Counted from the first letter of the stretch, positions 53,733-63,612 are shown. The stretch: 64,000 nt of DNA from Candidatus Altimarinota bacterium (GCA_029233985.1 JARGOK010000002.1:310001-374000); one strand, 5' to 3'. Program-made: numbers and translations. Notes: a model not told the origin generated them from the letters alone.

Positions 53733-55343
53733 CTATTCCATCTCATTCCTTCTCCCCTTCACAACAACATGCCCTCCCAAACTATCTTTCAAATTCGTAT
53801 AACTCGCAGCCGAATGAGCAATAAGATACGCCGACTCAATCATATGTCTCAATTCCAATAACGGCTCACTCAACTCATGCACTGAATACAATACTTGAAT
53901 ATCTTTCCACAATGATCTCAATTCGTCACGAGCAAAGAAAAGCTTCTCTTGAGTCCGTAAAACCCCCACGTTTTCCCACATAAGAGCCCGAATCTGATCT
54001 TTCTTTTGTTCCACGACTGATTCATCACAAAAAGCATCACCAAAACTCTCCCAAGGCAACACGACATCAAAAGACTGTTGAAGGTACCCATCAGGATCTT
54101 GCTCCAAGTCCTCAATCACCCCTGCAATAGTCTTCCCTGCTTCTGTTCCCCAAGTAAGACACTCCAAAAGAGAGGTAGAAGCTAATCGATTTGCTCCATG
54201 GACACCAGTGCAGGACACTTCCCCTACAGCAAACAAGCCTGGAAGCTCTGTATGCCCATGTTTCCCAACCTTAATCCCTCCACAAAAGAAATGCTGTGCA
54301 GGGACGACTGGAATTGAATCCTTACCCATATCAATCCCCTGCTTCATACACTGGTCATATATCGACGGAAATCTTTCTGAAAGAGGGACACTTCCGTGAT
54401 AATAATCAGCCAGATTCAAAAGCACATAGTCATCACCAGTCTTTTCCATGTCTTCTAGTACAGCTCGACTCACCACAGCACGTGATTCCAAGTCTTTATG
54501 AGAAAAACTATCCATAATATATCTACCATCATTATTTTTCAGTCGAGCACCTTCACCACGAAGCGCTTCAGAAATCAAAAATCTGCGCCCTGTTTTTGGA
54601 GACCATAAAGCCGTAGGGTGAAACTGAACAAAATGCGCATTAATAATTCTGACATTCGCTCGAGTCGCAACAGCAAGCCCAGACCCATAAGCATGCTCTG
54701 CATTGGTATGATGCTCGTAAAGCTGTCCAATTCCGCCTGTTGCTAAGACCGTATAATACGAGGTCATCGTCTTTACTTCACCAGAATCCAAATCAAGAAG
54801 ATAGGATCCAATACACCAATTTTGCTCATACTTCATTTCATACCCTGAACAATGATGAGCAGTCGTCAACAAATCAACAAGCATATGCCGGTACAAAAAA
54901 GTCACCTTGGGATGATTCAATAAAACTCTCTTAAAAGACTCCATAATCACTTTCCCAGTCTGATCTTTTGAATGAATAATTCTAGCAGAGCTATGAGCAG
55001 CTTCTCGTGTGAATGAAAGCTTACCGTCAACACGATCAAAAGGAACCTTCAAATCATCCAATAATACTTCTCGTACCATATCAATCCCATCTTCACTAAT
55101 TTGATCTACCGCCTGCCGAGAATTTATCCCTGCACCAGCTGCCAAAATATCTGCTATCAAGTCTTCGACGTCTTCTCCTTCTGGACGATATACTATACCC
55201 CCTTGAGCATACGCAGAGTTGGTCCCAAGATCCATTTCCGAAGCTTTAGTCACCACAGTACATTCTACTCCCATCTGAGCCAAACGATAAGCCGTAGACA
55301 ATCCTGCAAGTCCAGAACCGATAATAAGAACAGGTGTTTTCAT
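53733..55343 (-). CDS. nadB: L-aspartate oxidase
   Basis: NadB oxidises L-aspartate to iminoaspartate, the first step of bacterial NAD synthesis. The FAD-binding Rossmann motif is VLIIGSGLAGLSTAYRLA (5-22). NSAYAQGGIVYRPEGEDVEDLIADILAAGAGI, then TREAAHSSARIIHSKDQTG, HPTALW and ASTSLLECLTWGTEAG are typical. The length of 536 residues is usual. nadC lies 2.5 kb away on the same strand, and nadA is not in the window. It is not immediately co-transcribed with nadC. Confidence 0.97.
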   Translation of the reverse strand: MKTPVLIIGSGLAGLSTAYRLAQMGVECTVVTKASEMDLGTNSAYAQGGIVYRPEGEDVEDLIADILAAGAGINSRQAVDQISEDGIDMVREVLLDDLKVPFDRVDGKLSFTREAAHSSARIIHSKDQTGKVIMESFKRVLLNHPKVTFLYRHMLVDLLTTAHHCSGYEMKYEQNWCIGSYLLDLDSGEVKTMTSYYTVLATGGIGQLYEHHTNAEHAYGSGLAVATRANVRIINAHFVQFHPTALWSPKTGRRFLISEALRGEGARLKNNDGRYIMDSFSHKDLESRAVVSRAVLEDMEKTGDDYVLLNLADYYHGSVPLSERFPSIYDQCMKQGIDMGKDSIPVVPAQHFFCGGIKVGKHGHTELPGLFAVGEVSCTGVHGANRLASTSLLECLTWGTEAGKTIAGVIEDLEQDPDGYLQQSFDVVLPWESFGDAFCDESVVEQKKDQIRALMWENVGVLRTQEKLFFARDELRSLWKDIQVLYSVHELSEPLLELRHMIESAYLIAHSAASYTNLKDSLGGHVVVKGRRNEME

Positions 55344-55391
55344 TCACATTCTTAATGACCCCAATAATAACCGCTACAAGCCTTAAATCAT

Positions 55392-55424
55392 AAAAAAAAC
55401 CTCCCGATATATCGGAAGGTTTTT
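55392..55424 (-). terminator. Terminator between the 55.5 kb membrane gene and nadB
   Basis: AAAAACCTCCCGAT pairs with ATCGGAAGGTTTTT with one G-U; T run on the minus strand. It separates the membrane gene from nadB, which needs its own promoter. Confidence 0.85.
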
Positions 55425-55463
55425 CATTTTTTCTCGTCACCTAAATCCCAACACCTATCTACA

Positions 55464-55910
55464 TTACTTTTTACATGTTCCACCAAGAGTTCCATAAGCC
55501 ATCATTTGAGCCATATACATCACCAAAAGTACATCCCAAATAGCTCCCACCATTTCTCCAGTCCACACATGACCAGCAGTAAAAAGTAAAAGATAAACAA
55601 AGAACACAGAAATAGAGATGTATTTTTTATAACACGTGAGGAAAGAAGCACCAATCAAGACAGAAACAATAGGCCACGAGTATGCCACCGCCATCGAAAC
55701 GTACTCAACAATCATTCCCAAACTTCCTTCAAAAGACATATTTCCACCGACTCCCATCATAAAAGAAACGGTACCAGTATAGTCCATGAGCATTTTAAGA
55801 CCATTCAAGAGCATAAGTGCTCCAAGAAATTTACAGAGCATCCAAGAAGCTCCAGACAACATATTACATTCTGAAGAAGAAGATGATGATGATGATTTTG
55901 ACTGAGCCAT
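55464..55910 (-). CDS. Small membrane protein
   Basis: A 148-residue protein beginning MAQSKSSSSSSSSECNM, with a poly-Ser tract, then four hydrophobic helices and a C-terminal LGGTCKK. The upstream start adds a hydrophobic leader that looks unlike the rest, so the ATG at 55910 is preferred. Function unknown. Confidence 0.6.
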   Translation of the reverse strand: MAQSKSSSSSSSSECNMLSGASWMLCKFLGALMLLNGLKMLMDYTGTVSFMMGVGGNMSFEGSLGMIVEYVSMAVAYSWPIVSVLIGASFLTCYKKYISISVFFVYLLLFTAGHVWTGEMVGAIWDVLLVMYMAQMMAYGTLGGTCKK

Positions 55911-55955
55911 AAGAAGAAATAGAAGAAATAAGATATTGTATCCAATATATGCCAC

Positions 55956-56262
55956 TCATCACTAAAATCCAGCCATTACCCTTGCAAAAGCTCAAAAGAG
56001 GACTATCTTGTCATATAGAAACTAAAGGATAATAGATCATCAACCTTGGCATTTCGACCGAAGTATTCAAAGCGTCAGCGGAGAATACGTAACGGAGAAA
56101 TCTCATGCACTAATGCAATGGTAAAATAAAAAAACCATCACTGACTCACATATGATTCAGGTCTGTTATAAGTTCATGATGGTAGAGAAGATCTCTCAGC
56201 TTCATTTCGATATGGCTCCATTTCGGTCGAAATGCCAAGGTTGAAAGTAGGAGTTAAGTACT
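55956..56262. other. Gene-free region containing an inverted-repeat element
   Basis: 307 bases; it holds the MITE-like element described at 56041-56243. No coding sequence is supported. Confidence 0.6.
56041..56243. mobile_element. MITE-like element with 22-bp perfect terminal inverted repeats
   Basis: 56041-56062 is the exact reverse complement of 56222-56243 (arm CAACCTTGGCATTTCGACCGAA). They bound about 160 bases without a gene. GAGATTTCTCC-like phrases occur on both inner sides. It could be a non-autonomous mobile element or a REP-type repeat; no transposase is present. Confidence 0.7.
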
Positions 56263-57762
56263 CTACTCATCGGAAAGATCCGAAGTCGACTCCGGCAACA
56301 ACCAACCAAACATCTCCTGACCAGTGTGTTGATTCAAGAAACTCTGCACATCTTCAAAGAGGTCACGCTGATCATCTGTCATATCTATTTCAATTTCACC
56401 AATTTGGTCCTCTTGAAATGATTCATTCTCCTGGATCATCATCTGATAAACAAAAATCGTATCTTCCATTTCCATATCAGCATCATCATTTGAAGAGCGA
56501 GGATTTTCTATCATGAGAAATGATGTCGAAACTTTTTCTGATGCATCATTATAATCAGTTCGTGAAACCAATTGATCAGCAGAATATTTCAATCCACTCA
56601 AATATCGCTCATACAAACTGACTCCATATCTAAAAGTCTGGCACTTTTCGAAAGAGTAGCCTTTATAAATCACGTTTTCATCTGCTTGATAATCAATGGC
56701 TGCGAGATAATCACACAGTCCTTGATCATCTTTAGACTGAGAGGTATATCGAAGAGAAGGTCGAGGCAATTTCAAGTTTTCATCTCCCTCAGGCACCAAA
56801 AGGGGCTCAAATTCTGTGTGTACAGAAAACCATGGATACCGAAGAGAAGTAAACCACCCCTGGTCATTTCTCTCGAAACCACCAAAATACTCCTGAACAG
56901 TGTCTTCTAAAGTCGTTTTTTTATACGAGACAGCAAGCTTTTTCCTCGCTACAACATCACCATCAGCATTGACTGCATCAATCACATAATGATTTTCCCC
57001 TTCAATCAAATTCCCAAAGAGCTCTTTACCAAAATATTGAAAAGTACGTTTCTCTGGATCAAATTTTTGAAGACGAGTAAAAGTAGATTTCCCAGTCTCA
57101 TTATGCCATGAGTACACATGCATTTGGTCAACTGCAAGTGTAACTACTCCTTCCAATTCTAATTCTTCATCTTGTAGCATCTCAGGCAAATCAATGATTT
57201 CAATAAATTCAGGCTGAATTTCAGCAAGAGAATCAAGATCAAAGATAACCTGAAAAGGAACCGAATACATTTCAGTAGCATTTTCTGGATCATCCTCAAA
57301 AAGACGACCGATCATTTCATACTCGTTCAATCCTGGCAAAAAATTCTCAAATTGAGCCAAAATATTGTAGCTTGCCTTGTTGTCACCAGGGGCAAATTGT
57401 TTCAATGTATAGCTTCCTTCTTGTTGAGTCTTGGGATGAGTCCATACGACCTCGATAGTGCTTACTTTCTTTTTTATTTCAGCCTCAAGAGTAAAACCCA
57501 CATCTGCTAACCGAGCAGGAACAGTCATAGAAACCCATTCCTCATCGATGATTTGGTCTTTCTCTTCAACCTCATCAACAACTACAGGTGGTTCTACTTC
57601 GAGTACATTCCCCTTTTCATCAACAGACTTCACTGTCTCTTCGTAAATATTCTCACTATCAATCAAAACTTCTTCCTCTCCCCACCCCCACCAAGCACAA
57701 GCCGATAAAGATCCTGAAAGAAAAACAATCAACAAGACTCGAGAAAACATTTGAAAATTCAT
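56263..57762 (-). CDS. Large lipoprotein, unknown
   Basis: A 499-residue lipoprotein. The signal sequence ends with the lipobox LSAC and a Trp-rich start (AWWGWG). After an acidic linker come beta-rich regions, including VSMTVPARLADVGFTLEAEIKKKVSTIEVVWTHP, which may be Ig-like domains. No enzyme motif is visible. The ATG at 57762 gives the cleanest signal peptide. The stop lies 20 bases from the repeat element. Confidence 0.65.
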   Translation of the reverse strand: MNFQMFSRVLLIVFLSGSLSACAWWGWGEEEVLIDSENIYEETVKSVDEKGNVLEVEPPVVVDEVEEKDQIIDEEWVSMTVPARLADVGFTLEAEIKKKVSTIEVVWTHPKTQQEGSYTLKQFAPGDNKASYNILAQFENFLPGLNEYEMIGRLFEDDPENATEMYSVPFQVIFDLDSLAEIQPEFIEIIDLPEMLQDEELELEGVVTLAVDQMHVYSWHNETGKSTFTRLQKFDPEKRTFQYFGKELFGNLIEGENHYVIDAVNADGDVVARKKLAVSYKKTTLEDTVQEYFGGFERNDQGWFTSLRYPWFSVHTEFEPLLVPEGDENLKLPRPSLRYTSQSKDDQGLCDYLAAIDYQADENVIYKGYSFEKCQTFRYGVSLYERYLSGLKYSADQLVSRTDYNDASEKVSTSFLMIENPRSSNDDADMEMEDTIFVYQMMIQENESFQEDQIGEIEIDMTDDQRDLFEDVQSFLNQHTGQEMFGWLLPESTSDLSDE

Positions 57763-57883
57763 AAACATAAAAAATATCTCCTTTACATTAGACAAATCAA
57801 AGATTTATCGCAACACAACACATATAAAAACACTAGCTCATTAGCTCGAATAGTGAATAGTATTTCCTCAATACAAGCAATCT

Positions 57884-58720
57884 CTACTGAGAAATTTGGA
57901 GAGAATAGTCAAAACCAGCAGAACTATGAGTGAGAGCTCCAACAGAAACAAAATGAATTCCTGTTTCAGCAACTTCTCGAACATTTTCTAGAGTTATTCC
58001 TCCAGAAGCTTCGAGTACAACCTTTCCAGCTGATATTTCTACAGCTTTTCGAAGGTCTTCAATTGAAAAGTTATCCAATAAGAGTCTTGTAAATGACTTG
58101 GATTCGGTTATAGCCTCAGACAATTCAGCCAAATTGCGTACTTCTACAATCAAATGAGATTCCGCATCCTTAGCACGAAATTGCTGTATAGCCTTTAAAA
58201 CCCCTCCACAATAATCCACATGAGTGTCTTTCAAAAGTGCCACATCATGGAGCCCCATCCGATGATTAATTCCACCTCCTACTGTCACAGCATATTTATC
58301 AAGAAACCTCCATCCAGGAACTGTTTTCCGCGTATCGAGGACCATCACATTTGTTCCTTCAAGTTCATCCACAAATTTTTTTGTATGAGTAGCAATTCCA
58401 GAAAGCCTACTAAGAAAATTAAGAAAAACTCGTTCAATTCTCAGAAGAGAGCTGACTTTACCTGTCACAGCTCCAATCATCATTCGTTCCTTCACGTCCA
58501 TTCCTTTATCCAAAAAAGGTTCAAACACAAGCCCTTCATCTATCGGCTTTACAATGTCTTTGAAAAAATCAATTCCACACACAACACCATCCTGCTTGGC
58601 AGTTATAATTGCCTCACGTTCATCATCTGCAGCACATACCGCATCAGAAGTAATATCCTTATCCCCGTCCTCTGCATATGCAAGCTCAATAAGCTGCTGT
58701 AGTTCAGTATGTATATCCAC
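57884..58720 (-). CDS. nadC: Quinolinate phosphoribosyltransferase (decarboxylating)
   Basis: NadC joins quinolinate and PRPP to nicotinate mononucleotide with CO2 release, in NAD synthesis. AEDGDKDITSDAV, LNFLSRLSGIATHT, LDTRKTVPGWRFLDKYAVTVGGGINHRMGLHD, LLLDNFS and LEASGGITLENV are family motifs that bind substrate and phosphates. The 278-residue length is usual. With nadB it covers two of three steps from aspartate to NaMN. Confidence 0.97.
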   Translation of the reverse strand: MDIHTELQQLIELAYAEDGDKDITSDAVCAADDEREAIITAKQDGVVCGIDFFKDIVKPIDEGLVFEPFLDKGMDVKERMMIGAVTGKVSSLLRIERVFLNFLSRLSGIATHTKKFVDELEGTNVMVLDTRKTVPGWRFLDKYAVTVGGGINHRMGLHDVALLKDTHVDYCGGVLKAIQQFRAKDAESHLIVEVRNLAELSEAITESKSFTRLLLDNFSIEDLRKAVEISAGKVVLEASGGITLENVREVAETGIHFVSVGALTHSSAGFDYSLQISQ

Positions 58721-58814
58721 AAGTTTTGAGTTAAAAAAGCCAAGTCATCCTATCAAAGCTTTGGATTTTGGACAAGGAGAAGAACCAATATCGATCCGAA
58801 TCAACATTCCTCCT

Positions 58815-59144
58815 CTAACGCAACTCAACCTCCAAAGCTCCTTCGCCTCCTCGATCTCTCCTTGCCGTCTGAACTGAGTGAACTGTCGCAAGCCGTGGTA
58901 AATACCGACGAAGAGTAGGACCAATAACCGGACCATTCATCGAATGAATACCCTTACCTGTAATAATCAGAGCTTTTCGAGCGCCTTTATCCTTACATTT
59001 CTGTAAAAAATCTTCAGCAATATTCTGAATATCATCCTGAGTAAGAATCCCCATATCATGATAATCCAACACATCTTGTGGCCCACTCAAATGAGCATAC
59101 TTATTGCCTTGCTGTCGAAGATCTTTATTTCTTTTTTTCCCCAT
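58815..59144 (-). CDS. Smr-domain protein
   Basis: A 109-residue single Smr domain. LDYHDMGILTQDDI stands for LDLHG.t, and ALIITGKGIHSMNGPVIGPTLRRYL is the Smr core (HGKG-like, here TGKG). Smr domains cut or bind nucleic acids, as in MutS2. The His-to-Thr change in the core may weaken activity. The internal ATG at 59144 avoids an unneeded extension. The gene follows gpmI by about 20 bases. Confidence 0.8.
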   Translation of the reverse strand: MGKKRNKDLRQQGNKYAHLSGPQDVLDYHDMGILTQDDIQNIAEDFLQKCKDKGARKALIITGKGIHSMNGPVIGPTLRRYLPRLATVHSVQTARRDRGGEGALEVELR

Positions 59145-59163
59145 GGTTATTTGTAAAGACACC

Positions 59164-60672
59164 TCATACTAATGATTTACCTGTCATTTCAACAGGCACT
59201 TGAAGATCCATGAGATGCAAAAGAGTAGGAGCTACATCTGACAAACCTCCATTCTTCACATCTACACGTTCTCCACTTGGCAAAACAATGTACAAAGGAA
59301 CAGGATTCATTGAATGAGATGGTTTCTGAGAACCATCTGGGTACTTCATATCCTCAGCATTCCCGTGATCACCTGTAATCATCACCGTCACTCCACTTTC
59401 TCGAGCTTGTTCCAAGAGTTTCCCCAAGCATTCATCTACCACTTCAACAGACTTCACCGTCGCATCAAAATCTCCAGAATGCCCTACCAAATCACAATTC
59501 GCATAATTTGAAATCATAACTGGATATTTGTCATTCTTCATCGCCTCTATCAAAGCATTCGTAATTTCCGCAGCCGACATCTCGGGTCTTTCTGCAAAAC
59601 TCATCACCTTATGAGAATCAATCATTTGACGATCTTCAGAAAGATATGGGTCATTTCTTTGACAGTTAAAAAAGAACGTCACATGAGCATATTTTTCTTT
59701 CTCAGCACATCGGAACTGTGGAATTTTTTTCTCAGAAAGCCATTCTCCTAGAGTATTCTTCACCTCTGGAATGGTAAATGCCACTGGAGCAATGTCTGAA
59801 TAAGGCCCCATACAAACAAAATATACATTTTGAAGGACACGTTCAAAACCATCAAAGTCAGGGTCCACAAAAGCAGCGGTCAATTGACGAGTACGATCTG
59901 TACGATAATTAAAGAAAATCACTGCATCGCCATCTTGAATCTTCCCATCACGATCAAAAACCATAGCAGGCGCATAATAATCCGTCACACCAGCTGCAGA
60001 ATCATAATATGCATTCACACCATCAAAAGGAGACTCATAGTAGTCACCTTCTCCTTTCGTCAAGAGATCATAAGCCACTTTAGTCCGGTCATTATTATGA
60101 TCCCGGTCCATGGCATAATACCGACCTATCAATGTAGCAATACTCCCCGTCTTTGTCTGTTCTAAGACACGACTAATTTGAGAAAGAAAACCAGTCATAC
60201 TCTGTTCTTGAACATCTCGACCATCTGATATCGCATGTATATAGACCTTTTTTATACCTACCTGAGCGGCTCCTTTTATCAGGGCCAAGAGATGGTCAAT
60301 ATGTGAATGGACTCCTTTATCAGAGATCATCCCTATGAGGTGGAGCGGAACATCATGCTCTAATGAATGATCAAATGCAGATTTCAAAGCATTATTTTCT
60401 AACAGTTCTCCTGATTCAATAGATCGATCAATCGCCAACTGAAACTGAGGAACAATCCGACCAGCACCCATAGCAAAATGACCAACTTCAGACCCCCCCA
60501 TACTTCCTGCAGTCAAACCAACAGCTTCACCTGATGCATCTAATAAACCTGCCGGATGCTCATCGTTTAGTCGATCAAGAATAGGGGTATCAGCCTTTTG
60601 AATAGCATTTCCAAGCCCATCTGGACCAACACCAAACCCATCGAGCACCACCAGCATGACCTTCTTCTTCAT
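59164..60672 (-). CDS. gpmI: 2,3-bisphosphoglycerate-independent phosphoglycerate mutase
   Basis: GpmI interconverts 3- and 2-phosphoglycerate using Mn, with a phosphoserine intermediate. LVVLDGFGVGPDGLGNAI holds the first metal ligand Asp. The catalytic Ser is 61, in GSMGGSEVGHFAMGAGR. DGRDVQEQSMTGFL, RYYAMDRDHNNDRTK, and the later ITGDHGNAEDM with the second metal set follow. The length of 502 residues is typical. It serves glycolysis. Confidence 0.97.
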   Translation of the reverse strand: MKKKVMLVVLDGFGVGPDGLGNAIQKADTPILDRLNDEHPAGLLDASGEAVGLTAGSMGGSEVGHFAMGAGRIVPQFQLAIDRSIESGELLENNALKSAFDHSLEHDVPLHLIGMISDKGVHSHIDHLLALIKGAAQVGIKKVYIHAISDGRDVQEQSMTGFLSQISRVLEQTKTGSIATLIGRYYAMDRDHNNDRTKVAYDLLTKGEGDYYESPFDGVNAYYDSAAGVTDYYAPAMVFDRDGKIQDGDAVIFFNYRTDRTRQLTAAFVDPDFDGFERVLQNVYFVCMGPYSDIAPVAFTIPEVKNTLGEWLSEKKIPQFRCAEKEKYAHVTFFFNCQRNDPYLSEDRQMIDSHKVMSFAERPEMSAAEITNALIEAMKNDKYPVMISNYANCDLVGHSGDFDATVKSVEVVDECLGKLLEQARESGVTVMITGDHGNAEDMKYPDGSQKPSHSMNPVPLYIVLPSGERVDVKNGGLSDVAPTLLHLMDLQVPVEMTGKSLV

Positions 60673-60791
60673 AAGAAAAGTAATTATATTTCATGCCAAG
60701 ATTAGCACAATGATACGAAAGCAGCGATTAGGAATTCGGATTATTTCTGCTATCATATTTACAGAAAAGGAAAAATCCTTAACCCAATCTC

Positions 60792-61172
60792 ATGAATATC
60801 CAATACCACTTCAAGCACGTTACCGATGTCGCCAAAGCAGATATCAAGGAGTACGCCGACAAACGCTTTGAAAACCTCGAAAAATTCATCAGCAGCTACC
60901 AAGAAGACAATAAACTCCTCCACGTTGATGTTGAATTCCACGACAAAAAATCAGAATTCGAAATCAAAAGCAACCTCACACTAGGTGGTCACCATCTTCA
61001 TCATGTTGAAATGTGCCACAATTATATGGAAGGCGTCGACAAATCAGAAGCCAACCTCATCCGACAAGCCAAAAAGCACGTCGATCATCTCCGAGACAAC
61101 GTCAGAGGAGACCAAAAGCATGTGGAAGAAGTAGTAGATGCAGGACGAGATATGAATTATGACAATATCTAG
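60792..61172 (+). CDS. hpf: Ribosome hibernation-promoting factor / RaiA
   Basis: A 126-residue protein with NIQYHFKHVTDVAKADIKEYADKRFENLEKFI and HVDVEFHDKKSEFEIKSNLTLGGHHLHHVEM, the beta-alpha-beta-beta-beta-alpha fold of HPF/RaiA. It binds the 30S subunit and slows translation under stress. It lacks the long C-terminal dimerisation domain of long HPF. A terminator lies about 40 bases after the stop. Confidence 0.9.
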   Translation: MNIQYHFKHVTDVAKADIKEYADKRFENLEKFISSYQEDNKLLHVDVEFHDKKSEFEIKSNLTLGGHHLHHVEMCHNYMEGVDKSEANLIRQAKKHVDHLRDNVRGDQKHVEEVVDAGRDMNYDNI

Positions 61173-61182
61173 AGAGGTTTTT

Positions 61183-61316
61183 GGAACACAGATCACACAG
61201 AAACATATCATTTCACAGATTATGAATAATAGTCTGTGAAATCTTTTTTTAATCAATGAGAATCTGTGTTCCTGCCCAAAAAATCTGTCTCATCTCATTA
61301 ATCCGTATAATCTGTG
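61183..61316. repeat. Nested inverted repeat and ATCTGTGTT phrases after hpf
   Basis: GGAACACAGAT (61183-61193) pairs with ATCTGTGTTCC (61262-61272) around the hpf terminator. AATCTGTG-type phrases recur at 61261, 61281 (as AATCTGTCT) and near 61309. Similar phrases lie in the 39.7 kb gap. Confidence 0.6.
61210..61250 (+). terminator. Terminator of hpf
   Basis: A perfect 10-bp stem (61210-61219 with 61233-61242) followed by TTTTTTT. It lies inside the outer repeat. Confidence 0.85.
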
Positions 61317-61335
61317 TTTCTTTCCTAAATAACCA

Positions 61336-63561
61336 TCACCCCACCTTCCTCACCGGAGCAACATTCAACGCCAATTTCTTGATCCCATAGCGAGGATTAT
61401 CAAAAACTATATCAGCAATATCCCCCTTCAAAGTTCGAATCGTTCCTTTTCCAAAAGAGCGGTGTTCAATAATGTCTCCTTCAACAAAAACTTGTGGCTC
61501 AGATGAAGCAAAAACATCTCCATTCAGCTGATTCATAAAAGCCGGAGCTTCATCAGAAAACACCACTTTTTCCTGGTATTCCTGAGCCTCTTGTCCACTC
61601 TTGCGAAGCTGAGCAACCGTCTCTTCTTCTGCTTTTTGAGCAAACAAATGTCCATCAGCATGCTCTGGCGGGATTTCTTTGAGAAAAGAAGATGGTGGAT
61701 TGTACTGTGATTCTCCAAAAAGCAAACGACGACGTGCCCACAACAGATGCAAGTACAGCTTTGCACGTGTCATCGCCACATACATAAGACGTCGTTCTTC
61801 TTCCATTTGTTCAGGGTCAAAGGTCGCACGAGAATGAGGGAATATTCCATCCTCTAGCCCAATGATATACACGTGCTCAAATTCAAGCCCCTTTGCATTG
61901 TGCACTGTCATCAATGTCAAATAATCCTCAGCACCCTGGAGTTCGTCAGTAGCACTCACCAAAGCCACTTCTTCGAGAAAAGTCGAGAGACCTACCCCGA
62001 TCTCCAATCCATCATACTTTTGAGCCACAGTAATCAACTCCTGAATATTTTCCATACGAGTCTGCCCCACCTCTTTTTCTTCGACCAACATTCGATCATA
62101 TCCCGATCGATGAAGGATCTCACGAATAAGTGCAGAAACAGAAAACTCTCGGCTAAACTGATTCAAATCATCAATCATTCGGGCAAAACTTTGCAGAACA
62201 GCAATTTTTGAAACCGGTAATTCACCATCCAGCTGATTTTTATCTCCTTTCATGACCTGATAGAGCGATTCGATATGGCGAGTAGCAACACGTTGAGCTG
62301 CCTCTAATGTTTTCGCACCAATCTTTCGCGAAGGCGTATTAATAATCCGAATAAGTGCTCCATCATCACGCAAATTATGAATCAAGCGCATATACGCAAT
62401 AATATCCTTAATTTCTTTCCGAGCATAAAACTTCACCCCTCCGATCACTTTATAAGGAATACCATGACGCAAGCAAGATTCTTCTATAACACGTGACTGG
62501 GCATTTGTTCGATACAAGACCACATGATCCTTCATACTCCCAAAATGCCTTCGAACACGCTTCACAACATACTCAGCCTCACCACGCTCGTCATCCACAT
62601 CTACCATTCGTATGAGCTGACCATCCGTTTCATCCGTCCATAATTTTTTTTCAATACGAGATTTGTTATTTTGAATAACCGCCTCAGCTCCTGCCAAAAT
62701 ATGAGGCGTAGAACGATAGTTTTGTTCTAGTTTTACTACCACAGCCTCTGGATATTCTTTTTCAAACTGAAGGATATTGGTAATATCAGCCCCTCGCCAA
62801 GAATAAATATTCTGATCTGGATCTCCTACCACACACAGATTCCGAAACTCTTTGGCTAGCATTTGCACCAATTTGTACTGAGCAACATTCGTATCCTGGT
62901 ACTCATCCACATGAATGTATTTCCAACGATACTGAAATTTTTGAAGGATCTGAGGAAAGGTTTCAAATAACTCCACTACTTTCATAATCAAATCATCAAA
63001 ATCCAAAGCTGCAAGCTTCATCAGCTGATTTTGATAAGCCTCATAAACCATCCCTACCTTTTGCTCAAACACGCTATTCGACATTCGCTGAACCTCCTCA
63101 TAAGTCTGAAGAACATTCTTTGCCTTGCTAATAGCTCCTCGTATTGCTTTTGGATTAAAATTTTTCTCAGAAATCTGCATTTCCTTCATTATCCTCTTCA
63201 CCAAGGCCAAACTATCGTCTTGGTCATAAATCACAAAACTCGACTCATACCCTAAATGCTGTATCTCTCGACGAAGTACCTGCACACAAATCGAATGAAA
63301 AGTTCCCATTGTCGGCTGCGATTTAAAACCTTCTCCTAATAAGGATTTTATCCGCTCTTTCATCTCACCAGCCGCTTTATTGGTAAAAGTCACAGCCAAT
63401 ATCTGAGCTGGATCAACACCCTTTTCTGAAATCAAATAGGCAATTCGATGCGTTAAAGCCATCGTTTTACCAGTTCCAGCACCCGCTAGGATCAATAAAG
63501 GACCGTCTGTAGTTTGTACAGCTTGCAATTGGGGCTCATTAAGATGTTCGAGAAGACTCAT
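61336..63561 (-). CDS. pcrA: UvrD/PcrA-type superfamily 1 DNA helicase
   Basis: A 741-residue 3'-5' DNA helicase for repair and replication-fork clearance. Walker A LAGAGTGKT near 26-34, TFTNKAAGEMKERI (motif Ia), WRGADITNI, LEQNYRST (motif IV), VHNAKGLEFEHVYIIGLEDGIFPH (motif V) and EEERRLMYVAMTRAK (motif VI) are all present. The C-terminal tail contains an RxxxFGxGxxx-like repeat (HRSFGKGTIRTL) seen in PcrA that binds RNA polymerase. Length is typical. Confidence 0.95.
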   Translation of the reverse strand: MSLLEHLNEPQLQAVQTTDGPLLILAGAGTGKTMALTHRIAYLISEKGVDPAQILAVTFTNKAAGEMKERIKSLLGEGFKSQPTMGTFHSICVQVLRREIQHLGYESSFVIYDQDDSLALVKRIMKEMQISEKNFNPKAIRGAISKAKNVLQTYEEVQRMSNSVFEQKVGMVYEAYQNQLMKLAALDFDDLIMKVVELFETFPQILQKFQYRWKYIHVDEYQDTNVAQYKLVQMLAKEFRNLCVVGDPDQNIYSWRGADITNILQFEKEYPEAVVVKLEQNYRSTPHILAGAEAVIQNNKSRIEKKLWTDETDGQLIRMVDVDDERGEAEYVVKRVRRHFGSMKDHVVLYRTNAQSRVIEESCLRHGIPYKVIGGVKFYARKEIKDIIAYMRLIHNLRDDGALIRIINTPSRKIGAKTLEAAQRVATRHIESLYQVMKGDKNQLDGELPVSKIAVLQSFARMIDDLNQFSREFSVSALIREILHRSGYDRMLVEEKEVGQTRMENIQELITVAQKYDGLEIGVGLSTFLEEVALVSATDELQGAEDYLTLMTVHNAKGLEFEHVYIIGLEDGIFPHSRATFDPEQMEEERRLMYVAMTRAKLYLHLLWARRRLLFGESQYNPPSSFLKEIPPEHADGHLFAQKAEEETVAQLRKSGQEAQEYQEKVVFSDEAPAFMNQLNGDVFASSEPQVFVEGDIIEHRSFGKGTIRTLKGDIADIVFDNPRYGIKKLALNVAPVRKVG

Positions 63562-63612
63562 AAAAGGAATGAAAGGAACTTCATCTTATCGGGACATGAA
63601 AACCAACACAAC

